Below, piece by piece: positions 21,690 through 32,640 of a stretch of DNA of 64,000 nt. The stretch is from Schistocerca nitens. Its lineage: Eukaryota > Arthropoda > Insecta > Orthoptera > Acrididae. A model generated the notes under the pieces. That model was not told where the DNA came from. It saw nothing but the letters and a program-made list of their open reading frames with translations, and ran no database searches. The stretch's first letter is position 1. Every line of letters starts with the position of its first letter. The position numbers and the translations under genes are program-made. The DNA is taken from positions 709,495,389 to 709,559,388 of the forward strand of contig NC_064616.1 of the NCBI RefSeq assembly GCF_023898315.1, read 5' to 3'.

Positions 21690-22340
21690 ATGATGGGGTC
21701 TGCATCAGCACGTTACGCGCTGAAAGCTTGTCAAATAGGGACGTTGCTCGACATGTACACCGCAGTCAAAGCGATGTGGTGCGGAAATGGAATCGGTTCC
21801 AATTGACAAGTACTGCTGATGACTTATACCACAAGGCTGTCCACGAACGACAAGTGCTTAGGTTTATCTACATCTACGATATTTGAATCGAAGGAACCAT
21901 CGGCTGGGTGCTCCAGAACTGACTTTTGCATTCAAACAGGCTATAGGACACACTGTTAGAAGACGACTGCATGAGGGGAATCTCAGTTCCTTCCATGGTG
22001 ACCACAACGTCGTACACAACACCACGAACTACGTTACAGACGGGGAAGGTATCATGCAGAATGGGCACCTTAGGATTTGCGTCGGGTGTTGTTCCCGGCG
22101 AAACTCGACTCTGTTTGTCCCATGATAATCGCAGACACCGTGTTTGAAGACAGCCCGTTAATATCGGACGCGTTCAACAATGTGTCCCACATGAGCAACA
22201 AGGTGGTGATGGAGTGATGTTCTAGAGTAGCATTACATGGGACCACCGTACACCTCTCGTGGCTGCTGAGCGCAATCTCACTGCTGTATGGTGGGGTAAC
22301 GAGGTTTTGCAACCAATAATGGGACAAAACCTGCCGAATA
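21690..22340 (+). pseudogene. Tc1-like transposase remnant
   Basis: Translations in shifted frames show VRRRLHEGNLSS (second helix-turn-helix end), FVP or LSHDNRRHRV with RQP (following the first catalytic Asp, about 22110-22150), GGDGVMFW (about 22205) and RTPLVAAERNLTAV (about 22240), in normal Tc1 order. The C-terminal catalytic block and the terminal repeats are not found. It lies directly right of intact copy 1 but is a much older, unrelated insertion. Confidence 0.5.
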
Positions 22341-22344
22341 TCTC

Positions 22345-22839
22345 CATTCAGCTACACTCTCTACTCATTTAACCTGCTGAGCACTTTTTCATTACCATTT
22401 AACTCAAGAATTTTGTAGTTATACTATGTCACCATCTATATTAATCTCACACACTTTGTACCCTATGGCTGCCTTACATACATCGACCAAATCTTCTCCA
22501 TCCATCTTACTGGCACAGACCTTAACTTCCACACTCATTTCCCCCCAGACTTACGTGGTGGAGTCGATTTACCAACACTCTAAAAGGTGACCAGGTTCTC
22601 CTACCTTACCTCATCCAACATGAAAGAACTCTATCCTTAATGTCACCAAACTTTTCCCTACTCCCCCCCCCCCCCCCCCCCGCCTCCCTCTCATCCCCAA
22701 AACTATTTCCATACCAACTGAAACGCTTACTGGAACACTATCAGCGCCAAAATCGAAAGCCACCCAATTATCTTCCAAAACCTCAATCACCTACCCGTTA
22801 TTACTTCCTTCCTTCAAGGTAATCTATCTCAATCTATAT
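22345..22839. other. Unassigned C-rich stretch
   Basis: Composition is skewed to C and A, like the jockey-like LINE relic immediately downstream, and it may be an eroded 5' part of that element. It includes a C-run of 19 (22663-22681). Confidence 0.35.
22663..22681. repeat. Poly-C run
   Basis: There are nineteen consecutive C residues. Length may be unreliable in sequencing. Confidence 0.9.
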
Positions 22840-24040
22840 TCACCCATCGACGCTCCACACCTGACCCTGACACACTCACTCGCCACTTCCAACCACAGCA
22901 ACATCTCCATAATCTCCTTTAGCAGAGAAACGCTGGGACTGACGACAGAAATTTACGAAAGTCAGCTCCACATTTGCCATAATCTCAGCAAAATGTTGAA
23001 TAGCTTTCTACCGCCTCACTGGTATAAATATTTCAGCAAATTACCCTCCCTTCCTTAACAACCAACCATTACCACCAACTTCTTTATCTCATATCTTGAA
23101 GATGTTCACTGTTCCCAATGATCTGAGCTTTGACCACTCCGTGCCCACAAATGCGCACCAGTGTAACAATACAATCACTTCACCTCTTGCCCACAGCTTT
23201 CAGTACCTAGGCACAACGCCACACATCAAATAAAACACGCCAATTACAGCACAAGACATTAAAACAACAGTCTACAGAAAACACAAAAGCGCCTGGTCAT
23301 GACTCCATGACCTTTGGCCATCTTAAAGGACGTCAATTCTTTTTCCTACAAGCCCTAGCAACGTTGTATGGTGTCATCGCACACGTTGGTTTCCATCCCC
23401 AGCTGTAGAAGACCTCCAAAATACTAATATTCCTTAAACATAACAAACCTCCCAGAGAAACCTCTGTTTATGAATACATCATCAGCTTTATTTCAGCCTT
23501 CAGCAAAGTACTCGAATCAATCCTAACCCGCTGCACCTACAAACATTTGGAAAAGCACATACCCCTTCCTAAGAGCCAGCATAGATTCTGTCCGAAATAC
23601 TCCACAAGCGAACAGCTTCTGAGCCACATTCATTTCCTTTCCCTGCAACTGAACAAACACCATTGTGCTATCTTTGTCTCCCTCGACATCGAATAGGCCC
23701 TTAACTGAGTATGGAATTCCAGTCTCCTTTACCGGCAACAATCACAAGCACTTCCAGTCAGTTACATCTATCTGTCTTGTAGCTTCGTTTGTAACACACC
23801 ACCCCCCTTTGTCACCATCAACCATACTCAATTCAGTATCTTCTGCCCATCTACAGGAGAGGCCCAACAATCTGTCGTAAGCCTCTTTTCAACACGACTG
23901 ATATTCCACAGCTACAAGCTCCCATCCTTCGGCTTCACTATGCTGATGGCGCAGACTTCGTTACCCTCCACCCAACTCTCCGAACTTTTCAATGGTTCCT
24001 TCTAACCAGCCTCAATAGCTTCTCCTCCTGTACATTTGGT
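22840..24040 (+). pseudogene. Jockey-like LINE reverse transcriptase relic
   Basis: Frames give LTRCTYKHLEKHIPLPKSQH, then a FCPKYSTSEQLLSHIHFLSL block (the FR-x-x-HST motif), IFVSLDIE followed by a stop where KAF is expected, and further on LRLHYADGADFVTLHP, equivalent to the active-site YADD with the second Asp changed. Many stops are present. The C-rich plus-strand bias and motif spacing suggest the jockey group, but the clade is uncertain. The element is long dead. Confidence 0.5.
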
Positions 24041-24569
24041 ACCACAAGAACAGTCTTGTCAAAAACTATGTAATAAATGTGCAATGGAATTTAGTCTCCT
24101 GACAGCCACCTTGCCATCCATACCAGAAATATCTTTGACTAACACTCTACAGCAAGCTACCATGGTACCATTTATTGACCATCCAACAAAAGGTCCACGA
24201 TACACAGTAATTACTGTAAGGGGCAGGCAAATGAAAACGATGCAGATGTAAAAAAAGTAAGTAAACTGTTTGTTATTTCATAAGTAACGACATAACTATG
24301 ACTACGTTTCCCATTATGAGACAAGACGGTCAATGCCTTCACGCAAAAATATTTGCGATTGCATACGAACCGCGACTGTGCCCAGGAGTGCACCTCCTCG
24401 TCGAAAGCAAATCGACGGCCACGAATGTCTTTCCAGGGCTCACATGTTGTCAAATTTGTTTCGATAACGTTGCAGAAGTTTGCTGAGAAGCCCTTACACT
24501 ACCGCCATAGAGTCCTGATATCTCCCCCTGCGATTTTCGTATTTTTGGATCGTTGAAGGAAGACATTTG
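24041..24569. other. Unassigned stretch
   Basis: No recognised gene or element. A few short frames (for example 24298-24486 +) show no motif. Confidence 0.35.
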
Positions 24570-24581
24570 TGATCGTAGATT

Positions 24582-24786
24582 GTCCGCAGCTCGTGGTCGT
24601 GCGGTAGCGTTCTCGCTTCCCACGCCCGGGTTCCCGGGTTCGATTCTCGGCGGGGTCAGGGATTTTCTCTGCCTCGTGATGACTGGGTGTTGTGTGATGT
24701 CCTTAGGTTAGTTAGGTTTAAGTAGTTCTAAGTTCTAGGGGACTGATGACCATAGATGTTAAGTCCCATAGTGCTCAGAGTCATTT
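24582..24786 (+). mobile_element. tRNA-headed SINE, head type C with the type A tail
   Basis: The head CAGCTCGTGGTCGTGCGGTA ... GGGTTCGATTCTCGG differs from type A. From GTGTGATGTCCTTAGGTTAG onward the body and tail are the same as type A. Flanks TGATCGTAGATT (24570-24581) and TGATCGTCGATT (24787-24798) are a target duplication with one mismatch. Confidence 0.85.
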
Positions 24787-25012
24787 TGATCGTCGATTAG
24801 CTTCCGTCGCACAGTTGCTCGCCTGAGTACAATCACGATTCCGTAGACAACTGCAGACATTTTTTCCATGAAGGCACTAACCGTCCTGTCTCACAGTGGG
24901 AAAAATACGTTCACTGTTATAATTAATAATTTTGAAATACACTACTGGCCATTAAAATTGCTACACCAAGAAGAAATGCAGATGATAAACGGGTATTCAT
25001 TGGACAAATATA

Positions 25013-26433
25013 CACTCCTGGAAATGGAAAAAAGAACACATTGACACCGGTGTGTCAGACCCACCATACTTGCTCCGGACACTGCGAGAGGGCTGTACAA
25101 GCAATGATCACACGCACGGCACAGCGGACACACCAGGAACCGCGGTGTTGGCCGTCGAATGGCGCTAGCTGCGCAGCATTTGTGCACCGCCGCCGTCAGT
25201 GTCAGCCAGTTTGCCGTGGCATACGGAGCTCCATCGCAGTCTTTAACACTGGTAGCATGCCGCGACAGCGTGGACGTGAACCGTATGTGCAGTTGACGGA
25301 CTTTGAGCGAGGGCGTATAGTGGGCATGCGGGAGGCCGGGTGGACGTACCGCCGAATTGCTCAACACGTGGGGCGTGAGGTCTCCACAGTACATCGATGT
25401 TGTCGCCAGTGGTCGGCGGAAGGTGCACGTGCCCGTCGACCTGGGACCGGACCGCAGCGACGCACGGATGCACGCCAAGACCGTAGGATCCTACGCAGTG
25501 CCGTAGGGGACCGCACCGCCACTTCCCAGCAAATTAGGGACACTGTTGCTCCTGGGGTATCGGCGAGGACCATTCGCAACCGTCTCCATGAAGCTGGGCT
25601 ACGGTCCCGCACACCGTTAGGCCGTCTTCCGCTCACGCCCCAACATCGTGCAGCCCGCCTCCAGTGGTGTCGCGACAGGCGTGAAAGGAGGGACGAATGG
25701 AGACGTGTCGTCTTCAGCGATGAGAGTCGCTTCTGCCTTGGTGCCAATGATGGTCGTATGCGTGTTTGGCGCCGTGCAGGTGAGCGCCACAATCAGGACT
25801 GCATACGACCGAGGCACACAGGGCCAACACCCGGCATCATGGTGTGGGGAGCGATCTCCTACACTGGCCGTACACCACTGGTGATCGTCGAGGGGACACT
25901 GAATAGTGCACGGTACATCCAAACCGTCATCGAACCCATCGTTCTACCATTCCTAGACCGGCAAGGGAAGTTGCTGTTCCAACAGGACAATGCACGTCCG
26001 CATGTATCCCGTGCCACCCAACGTGCTCTAGAAGGTGTAAGTCAACTACCCTGGCCAGCAAGATCTCCGGATCTGTCCCCCATTGAGCATGTTTGGGACT
26101 GGATGAAGCGTCGTCTCACGCGGTCTGCACGTCCAGCACGAACGCTGGTCCAACTGAGGCGCCAGGTGGAAATGGCATGGCAAGCCGTTCCACAGGACTA
26201 CATCCAGCATCTCTACGATCGTCTCCATGGGAGAATAGCAGCCTGCATTGCTGCGAAAGGTGGATATACACTGTATAGTGCCGACATTGTGCATGCTCTG
26301 TTGCCTGTGTCTATGTGCCTGTGGTTCTGTCAGTGTGATCATGTGATGTATCTGACCCCAGGAATGTGTCAATAAAGTTTCCCCTTCCTGGGACAATGAA
26401 TTCACGGTGTTCTTATTTCAATTTCCAGGAGTG
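25013..26433 (+). mobile_element. Intact-looking Tc1-like transposon, copy 2 (family I), nested in family Z
   Basis: The element is 1421 bp with TA duplicated at 25011-25012 and 26434-26435. It starts CACTCCTGGAAATGGAAAAA and, complemented, ends CACTCCTGGAAATTGAAATA. It is one base shorter than the other copies because of a single-base deletion at the transposase stop codon. Confidence 0.95.
25257..26375 (+). CDS. Tc1-like DDE transposase, stop lost, extended C terminus
   Basis: This is the same protein as in copy 1, starting at MPRQRGREPY. Both helix-turn-helix units and all three catalytic residues are present (FSDES, FQQDN, SPIEH). The first 340 residues match the family with a few changes (Arg at the position of the Trp in REWRD; Lys in RQGKLL). 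A one-base deletion (TGTATAGTG where others have TGTACTAGTG) removes the TAG, so translation adds about 32 residues encoded by the 3' UTR and ends at 26375. Effect on activity is unknown. Transcription would start within the element's 5' region. Confidence 0.85.
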   Translation: MPRQRGREPYVQLTDFERGRIVGMREAGWTYRRIAQHVGREVSTVHRCCRQWSAEGARARRPGTGPQRRTDARQDRRILRSAVGDRTATSQQIRDTVAPGVSARTIRNRLHEAGLRSRTPLGRLPLTPQHRAARLQWCRDRRERRDEWRRVVFSDESRFCLGANDGRMRVWRRAGERHNQDCIRPRHTGPTPGIMVWGAISYTGRTPLVIVEGTLNSARYIQTVIEPIVLPFLDRQGKLLFQQDNARPHVSRATQRALEGVSQLPWPARSPDLSPIEHVWDWMKRRLTRSARPARTLVQLRRQVEMAWQAVPQDYIQHLYDRLHGRIAACIAAKGGYTLYSADIVHALLPVSMCLWFCQCDHVMYLTPGMCQ

Positions 26434-26497
26434 TATTATACTAGAACTGAGATGTGATTACATTTTCATGCAATTTGGGTGCATAGATCCTGAGAAA

Positions 26498-27526
26498 TTA
26501 GTTCCCAGAACAACCACCTTTGGCCATAATAACGGCCTTGATACGCCTGGGCATTGAGTCAAATGGAGCTTGGATGGCGTGTACAGGTACAGTTGCCCAT
26601 GAACCTTCAACACGATACCACAGTTCATCACGAGTAGTGACTGGTGTATTGTGACGACCTAGTTGCTCGGCCACCATTGACCAGACGTTTTCAATTGGTG
26701 AGATATCTGGAGAATGTGCTGGCCATGGCAGCAGTCGAACATTTTCTGTATCCAGAAAGGCCCGTACATGCGGTCGTGCATTATCCTGCTGAAATGTAGG
26801 GTATCGCAGAGATCGAATGGAGGTTAGAGCCACGGGTTGTAACACAACCGAAATGTAACGTCCGCTGTTCAAAGTGCCGTCAATGCGAACTAGAGGTGAC
26901 CGAGACGTGTAACCAATGGCACCCCATACCATCACGCCGGGTGATACGCCAGTATGGCGACGAAGAATACACGCTTCCAATGTGCGTTCACCGCGATGTC
27001 GCCAAACACGGATGCGACCATCATGATGCTGTAAACAGAACCTGAATTCATCCGAAAAAATGACGTTTTGCCATTCGCGCACCCGGGTTCGTCGTTGAGT
27101 ACACCATCGCAGGCGCTCCTGTCTGTGATGCAGCGTCAAGGGTAACCGCAGCCATGGTCTCCGAGCTGATAGTCCATGCTGCTGCAAACGTCGTCGAACT
27201 GTTGGTGCAGATGGTTGTTGTCTTGCAAACGTCCCCATCTGTTGACTCAGGGATCGAGACGTGGCTGCACGATCCGTTACAGCCATGCGGATAAGATGCC
27301 TGTCATCTCTACTGCTAGTGATACGAGGCCGTTGGGATACAGGACGGCGTTCCGTATTACCCTCCTGAATCCACCGATTTCATATTCTGCTAACAGTCAT
27401 TTTATCTCGACCAACGGGAGCGGCAATGTCGCGATACTATAAACCACAACCGCGATAGGTTACAATCCGACCTTTATCAAAGTCGGAAACGTGATGGTAC
27501 GTATTTCTCCTCCTTACACGAAGCAT
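26498..27526 (-). pseudogene. Family Z Tc1-like transposase, two N-terminal stops
   Basis: The start is ATG at 27526 (MLRVRRRNTYHHVSDFDKGR). The helix-turn-helix region carries a TAG (CGL-stop-YRDIA) and a TGA (VSRI-stop-NRW). From 27286 the frame is open for 262 codons: FSDEFRFCLQ (first Asp), FQQDNARPHV (second), SPDISPIENVW (Glu). The spacing between the last two is 30 residues, shorter than in family I (32) or canonical Tc1 (34). Except for the stops the protein would be complete. Confidence 0.88.
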
Positions 27527-27758
27527 GACAACAACGTTTCACCAGGCAACGCCGGTCAACTGCTTTTTGTGTATGAGAAATCGATTGGAAACTTTCCTCA
27601 TGTCAGCACGTTGAAGGTGTCGCCACCGGCGCCGACCAGTGTGAATGCTCTGAAATGCTAATCATTTGCATATCGCTGCGTCTTCTTCCTGTCGGTTAAG
27701 TTTCGCGTCTGTAACACGTCATCTTCGTGGTGTAGCAATTTTAATGGCCAGTAGTGTA

Positions 27759-28500
27759 ATAAACAGTTTACTTACTTTTTTATGTCTTCCTATGTTTTCA
27801 TTTGGCTGTTCCTTATAAGATTATTAACAGACCTGGGGATTACATCTTCGGTATCTTACTCTGATATCGAAGTACTGAAGTCTGTTAATGCAGCTAATAC
27901 AGCCCAGCTGCAGTGACACGTAGCTCTTGGTTCGTGACCAATGGGATTCACAATGTGAACTCCGTTATTAACACAAAATCAACTGAACAGCGAAAGTCGT
28001 CGTGAGCTATAAACACACAGGCCCTAACCACTTTTTTAAAAATGTCCATACCAAAGCAGGACCGGTACACCGTTAATCTGATGGTGTGTCGCGATCAACA
28101 TTATAGGTTTGCAGCAACTGGTCAGCCAGCATGATGGCCATTCTTACATCTGCTAGATAGCACGTTTGTCTCTTATACACTGTTGAGATCGATGTGCTGT
28201 GATATTAAATACCTTCACCCTTTAGTCGGAACTCTGGGTCGGTAATGGACTGGGCAGTAGCCTGGACAGCGGGGAACGATGAGCTATGTGATAGACATCC
28301 TACTAGTGGAGCAGCATGTCGACATCGGGATTGGTGCCAGAAGTGGCGTGTGAGGGAGTAAACGCTCAATTTCCATTTGTAGTTACTGCTGTGCTTACAC
28401 TCCCACAGGTTCCAGTGGGCTACAGTGGGGCTTTAGGTATACTTGTGGCGTGACAGAAGTATGGACGCGACTGATGTTCTCCTGTTGATAAGGTCGTAGC
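27759..28500. other. Unassigned intergenic stretch
   Basis: No reading frame or repeat recognised. Confidence 0.4.
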
Positions 28501-28512
28501 GCTTCCAGATTT

Positions 28513-28670
28513 GGGTTCCCGGGTTCGATTCCCGGCGGGGTCAGGGATTTTCTCTGCCTCGTGATGGCTGGGTGTTGTGTGATGTCTTTAGGTTTGTTAG
28601 GTTAAGTAGTTCTAAGTTCTAGGGGACTGATGACCATAGATGTTAAGTCCCATAGTGCTCAGAGCCATTT
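28513..28670 (+). mobile_element. tRNA-headed SINE, head type C, 5'-truncated
   Basis: It begins at GGGTTCCCGGGTTCGATTCC (B box) and continues through the shared body and tail. GCTTCCAGATTT flanks both ends exactly (28501-28512 and 28671-28682), so the truncation happened at insertion and not later. Confidence 0.93.
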
Positions 28671-28739
28671 GCTTCCAGATTTAGACCGTTGGGTAGACCT
28701 ATGATTGTGGTTCTTGAGGTCCTAGTAGGTTAGAGAAGG

Positions 28740-29600
28740 GTATGGGCTGTACCTGTTGCCACTGTCAAAGTTGGTTCTCATGACGGACCTCCTGTGACCA
28801 CAGGGTCCTCCCAAAAGTTTGAGTCTAGATGTAGGAGGCCGCACTGTAATAGTAGTTGGTAAACAGACTGTGAAGTTGCAGGGATGGATGCAATTGGTCG
28901 AGCAGTGTTTTTTGTGCGAGGTCTCCGGGTCGGATAACACTGATGGGAGTGACTCCATAAGTTGTGAGGAAACTTGTCAGGACTTCCGCAGATAATGTCA
29001 TCGTTGCCTTCCTCATGTGCTCATGAGTTAGACGATCGGTGAAAATGAATTTTAGTCACATTTTCGATGACATTTCGTTGGCAGAACAGCTGAAATGTAA
29101 ATGAGGTGAACTGAAATGTATTGAGAACAAAGATTTGCAATCTCTGCTCTTCTAGTGGCAACTGTAAATATGCGTCTGCGAGATAAATCGTAGAAAAATA
29201 CTGGCCAACTGTCAGTTTTTCCTGTGATTCTCCTGGGTGCTGCTTTGGACAGGTCGCTTAGACATCGTATGTTAACAATTGTCTTAAAATCACCACAGAT
29301 TTAGAAACCGCATAGTATATTTTTTAACTACAACCACAGGTGTTGCCCATTAAGCTAATGATACTGGCGTAATGACGCCAAACGTATAGAGTCTATCTAG
29401 TTGTTCATTAACAGCACCTCCAAAGCAAATGGAAGTGGTCGAGCTCAAAAGAAACTCACGTAAGAGAAATGCGGGGATGGTTCCCCTGAAAGAGCGCGGC
29501 CAGTCTTCTTCCCCAACCTTCCGTAATCCGAGCTTGTGCTCCGCCTCTAATAACCTTGTTGCCAACGGAACGTTAAATGCTAATCTTCCTTATTTCCTTT
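28740..29600 (-). pseudogene. Ty3/gypsy-type reverse transcriptase relic
   Basis: Around 29330-29430 the minus strand encodes VNEQLDRLYTFGVITPVS, a stop, then WATPVVVVKK, matching the start of gypsy-group reverse transcriptases (DRL-x-x-x-GVI-x-PV ... WA-P-VVVKK). The following bases can be read as an eroded WDFKTIVN block (about 29280). Frames downstream to about 28740 (28722-28958, 28825-29016) are open but not assigned. The catalytic block and LTRs are not seen. Confidence 0.5.
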
Positions 29601-29966
29601 TGTTTTAACAATATATATGATTGTAAATTTGTAGTACAGCCGTATGATGGTTTGACAAGTTTCTCATACTGTTTATACAACCTATTCAGGTGTTAAAATT
29701 GAATGATAATGGATAATAGATTGATTCTCTCATCTGCTCTAAAACAAAATGCTATGAAAGCATCTATTCCAAAAATATTAATGTCTACTAATGGGTTTAC
29801 AAACAAAAATGTTAGTTATTCCTATATGTTCGGACACTTTACTTGTGTGCTGAGTTAAATCCGAAGTGTAATTATTTTCCCTTTGCGGCCACTTGAGAGA
29901 CAATGAACCGACACCATGAAATATGTTCTGACTCAAAGGGGACACAGTGGCTATAAACATGCTGGC
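29601..29966. other. Unassigned AT-rich stretch
   Basis: No recognised feature. Confidence 0.4.
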
Positions 29967-29979
29967 TGTTGATGACTAA

Positions 29980-30158
29980 CGGTTCTAGGCGCTTCAGTCC
30001 AGAACCGCGCGACTGCTACGGTCGCAGGTTCGAATCCTGCCTCGGGCATGGATGTGTGTGATGTCCTTAGGTTAGTTAGGTTTAAGTAGTTCTAAGTTCT
30101 AGGGGACTGATGACCTCAGAAGCTAAGTGGCATAGTGCTCAGAGCCATTTGAACCATT
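29980..30158 (+). mobile_element. tRNA-headed SINE, type A, slightly 5'-shortened
   Basis: It starts at GGTTCTAGGCGCTTCAGTCC, with the B box GGTTCGAATCCTGCC and full body and tail. TGTTGATGACTAA (29967-29979; 30159-30171) is a perfect 13-bp target duplication. Confidence 0.93.
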
Positions 30159-30171
30159 TGTTGATGACTAA

Positions 30172-30859
30172 TGTGGTCTCTAGATTGTTTGTACTTGTGT
30201 CGGCTGCTGGCACAGATGTGACACCGTGCAGAGGTGCTCCATACCTTGAGGTAGACACTTGTTTGTGAAGAAACGTTGAAGACAGGTGTCCGGGCCTCTA
30301 GCAGGAAAAATACTTGGCGTCTTGGTGCGCGCAGTAAGGCCGCACGTTGTTTATCTTAACTGTCGTGCCTTAGGGGGAGTTGACAACTTTGCGCTGGAGG
30401 CCGAAAGTGGTTTTTTAAATTAGGTTTGGAAGCACTATCCGACGAAGCGGAGGAAGCATCCGGAGCTAACCTACATCTTAATCTACCAAGTATTGCCAAA
30501 ATACCTTGCGTTGGATTCTGAGAAAAGGAAAGTGTATTTTGGCTGGATCTTGCTTACAAAATCGACTACAAAACATGCTGTGCAGTACAATTTCAAGTGA
30601 TTTATCTAAGTGCAACACTTCACTGAGAGAATGATCAAGTGGCGAGGGCACTTTGATCATGCTTCTCGACCGGTAGCTAAACGAACGATTAAATCCCTAA
30701 TAAGTTATTCAGCATAAGATTCGTTGCAGTGTTTACGTGCGAAATTGCACCGACGAAGCCTAGGCTACGTACAATTAAGCAGATTGCTTTCAAGATTGAT
30801 TAAATGTCGTCCTTGTGGCTGCTGTGTAAGTTTGCTAGCCACGGAAATTGCAAATGAAA
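30172..30859. other. Unassigned stretch
   Basis: No recognised gene. It may include the eroded 5' part of the CR1-like relic that follows. Confidence 0.35.
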
Positions 30860-32640
30860 TATGTGTTAAAGTGAACGGGAATAACGTGAGACAGTTTATG
30901 TGTATCATACATTTTAATAATTACTTTTCAAAAATAAGCGAGAAAATTGGTGCAAATAGTTCACAAGAGAAAGCAAACAGTATACCGAAGAAACAATAAA
31001 GAGGACATTTAGTGAAATAAATATTACTTTCATATCCCCATCTGAAATAAGGAAGATAATTAAGACCATAAAAGTACAATTTCGTATGATGAGTATAATA
31101 TGTTCAGTAACATACTAAAATACTTGGCCCTATAATATGTTCTGCCCTTAATCACTTATGCGATGCATCATTAACTCAGGATGTTTTCCCAGACTGGCTG
31201 AAATATACCATTTTGAGGTACCTCTTTAAGAAGGATGACTCCTCAGACGTGAATAAGATCCGCCCAGTGTCACTCGTTACATTATTTTTCCAAAATTTTT
31301 GAGAGGGTAGTGTGCTCCAGACTTGTCATACACCTATGCAGTAATTGGGTGCCTAGTAAATCACAATTTGGATTTTAAAAGGGCCATCAGTGAGTCAGCT
31401 TTTTATACACTTATTGAGCCCATGATGACATCCTTAAAGATAGAATTTCACTTTTTGGGATCTTCTCTGGCTTATCGAAGGCGTTTGATTGCGTCTTATT
31501 CGAGGACTTAAGTTTTTGTGGAATGTGTAGTTCAACACATGCCTGGTTTAGTTATTATTTAAGAGACAGTATTCATAAAGTTACCCGAGGCTGTTCGAGT
31601 AACACAAAGAGGGATGCCACACCATTTGTATGGGTAGAAGTTACAATGGGAGTTCTTTAGCGTTCGATCACTGGCCCACTACTGTCCTTGTTTTATTTCA
31701 AAGGATTTGTGATGTTATTTGAACCAGGAGACAGAAGCAGTTCTGTTTGCAAATGATAATTCACTGTTGTGAAACCGGGCAAAGAAGTATAAACAGAGAA
31801 AATAGTAAGTGATGTTTTTGTGAAAGTTACTAACTGCCTCTGCACAAATGGTCCAGCTTTTATTTTTTTTTTTAAAAAGGGACATAGTAGATCCAGCTTG
31901 GTTCTGGCAAAAATATCCTTTTAACATAGTACCCAAAAAGAGGGAACAGCATAGAAAATTGCTAGTTCTTAGGTGTGCATATTGATGAAAACTAATTGGA
32001 AAATCCATATACTATACTTGCTAAAATGTTTACGTTCGGCTACAAGTAATGAGAATTATATGCGGGGTTCACACACGTACGACTTTCAGGTATCTTTTTT
32101 AACTGTTGGAAATATTAACCACAGTTTTACATATCATTTATTCATTTATGAAATTTGTTATCAACGATCCATCTAAGTTTTGGAGTTCAAATGTTCAAAT
32201 GTGTGTGAAATCTTATGGGACTTAACTGCTAAGCTCATCAGTCCCTAAGCTTACACACTACTTAACCTAAATTATCCTAAGGACAAACACACACACCCAT
32301 GCCCGAGGGAGGACTTAAACCTCCGCCGGGACTAGCCGCACAGTCCATGACTGCAGCGCTCCAGACCGCTCGGCTAAGACCGCGCGGCAAATTTTAGAGT
32401 AACAGAGATACTAAATAGTATAACACTAGGAAGAAAAATGATTTACATTACTCTTTACTGAATCTAGCTTTGGCACAGAAAGGAGTAAAATGTACTGCAG
32501 TGGAACTCTTTGGAAATCTACTCACGGAAACAAGTCTGACAGACAGCAGAAGCGTTTTTAAATGTATCTTAAGGATGTTCCTACTTAAAAATTCTTTTTA
32601 CTACATAGAGGAACTTTTGGCTAGAAATAATTAGAGTTTT
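30860..32640 (+). pseudogene. CR1-like LINE relic, heavily mutated
   Basis: Fragments in several frames follow CR1 order: FNNYFSKISEKIG (about 30915), PDWLKYTIL (about 31195), SKAFDCVLFED with a frameshift (about 31470-31500), YYLRDSIHKV (about 31555), a decayed GVPQ-x-SITGPLL (about 31650-31690), and at the end LALAQKGVKCTAVELFGNLL (about 32465) with FYYIEELLA (about 32595). The C terminus parallels the intact frame at 15.1 kb. Stops are frequent, and a SINE lies at 32186-32388. Confidence 0.6.
32186..32388 (-). mobile_element. tRNA-headed SINE, type B
   Basis: Complement: head beginning GCCGCGCGGTCTTAGCCGAG, then the body CTTAGGATAATTTAGGTTAA and a tail ending TCACACACATTTGAAC. Flanks AAGTTTTGGAG (32175-32185) and AAATTTTAGAG (32389-32399) are a decayed duplication. 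Confidence 0.88.

Larger units (their letters stand above)
24940..27756 (-). mobile_element. Tc1-like transposon, family Z, interrupted by copy 2 of family I
   Basis: Terminal repeats read CACTACTGGCCATTAAAATT on both ends (right end complemented), extending to GCTACACCA. TA flanks lie at 24938-24939 and 27757-27758. Without the insert at 25013-26433 and one TA the element is about 1394 bp. The insert sits between the left terminal repeat and the transposase 3' end. Family Z has two further copies at 42.6-44.4 kb. Confidence 0.9.

Noticed and set aside
24942..25478. Long minus-strand frame (178 codons) opposite the copy 2 transposase, with equivalents in the other copies
   Set aside because: It recurs at the same place in every family I copy as a mirror of GC-rich coding sequence and runs across the terminal repeat. 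It has no independent motif.
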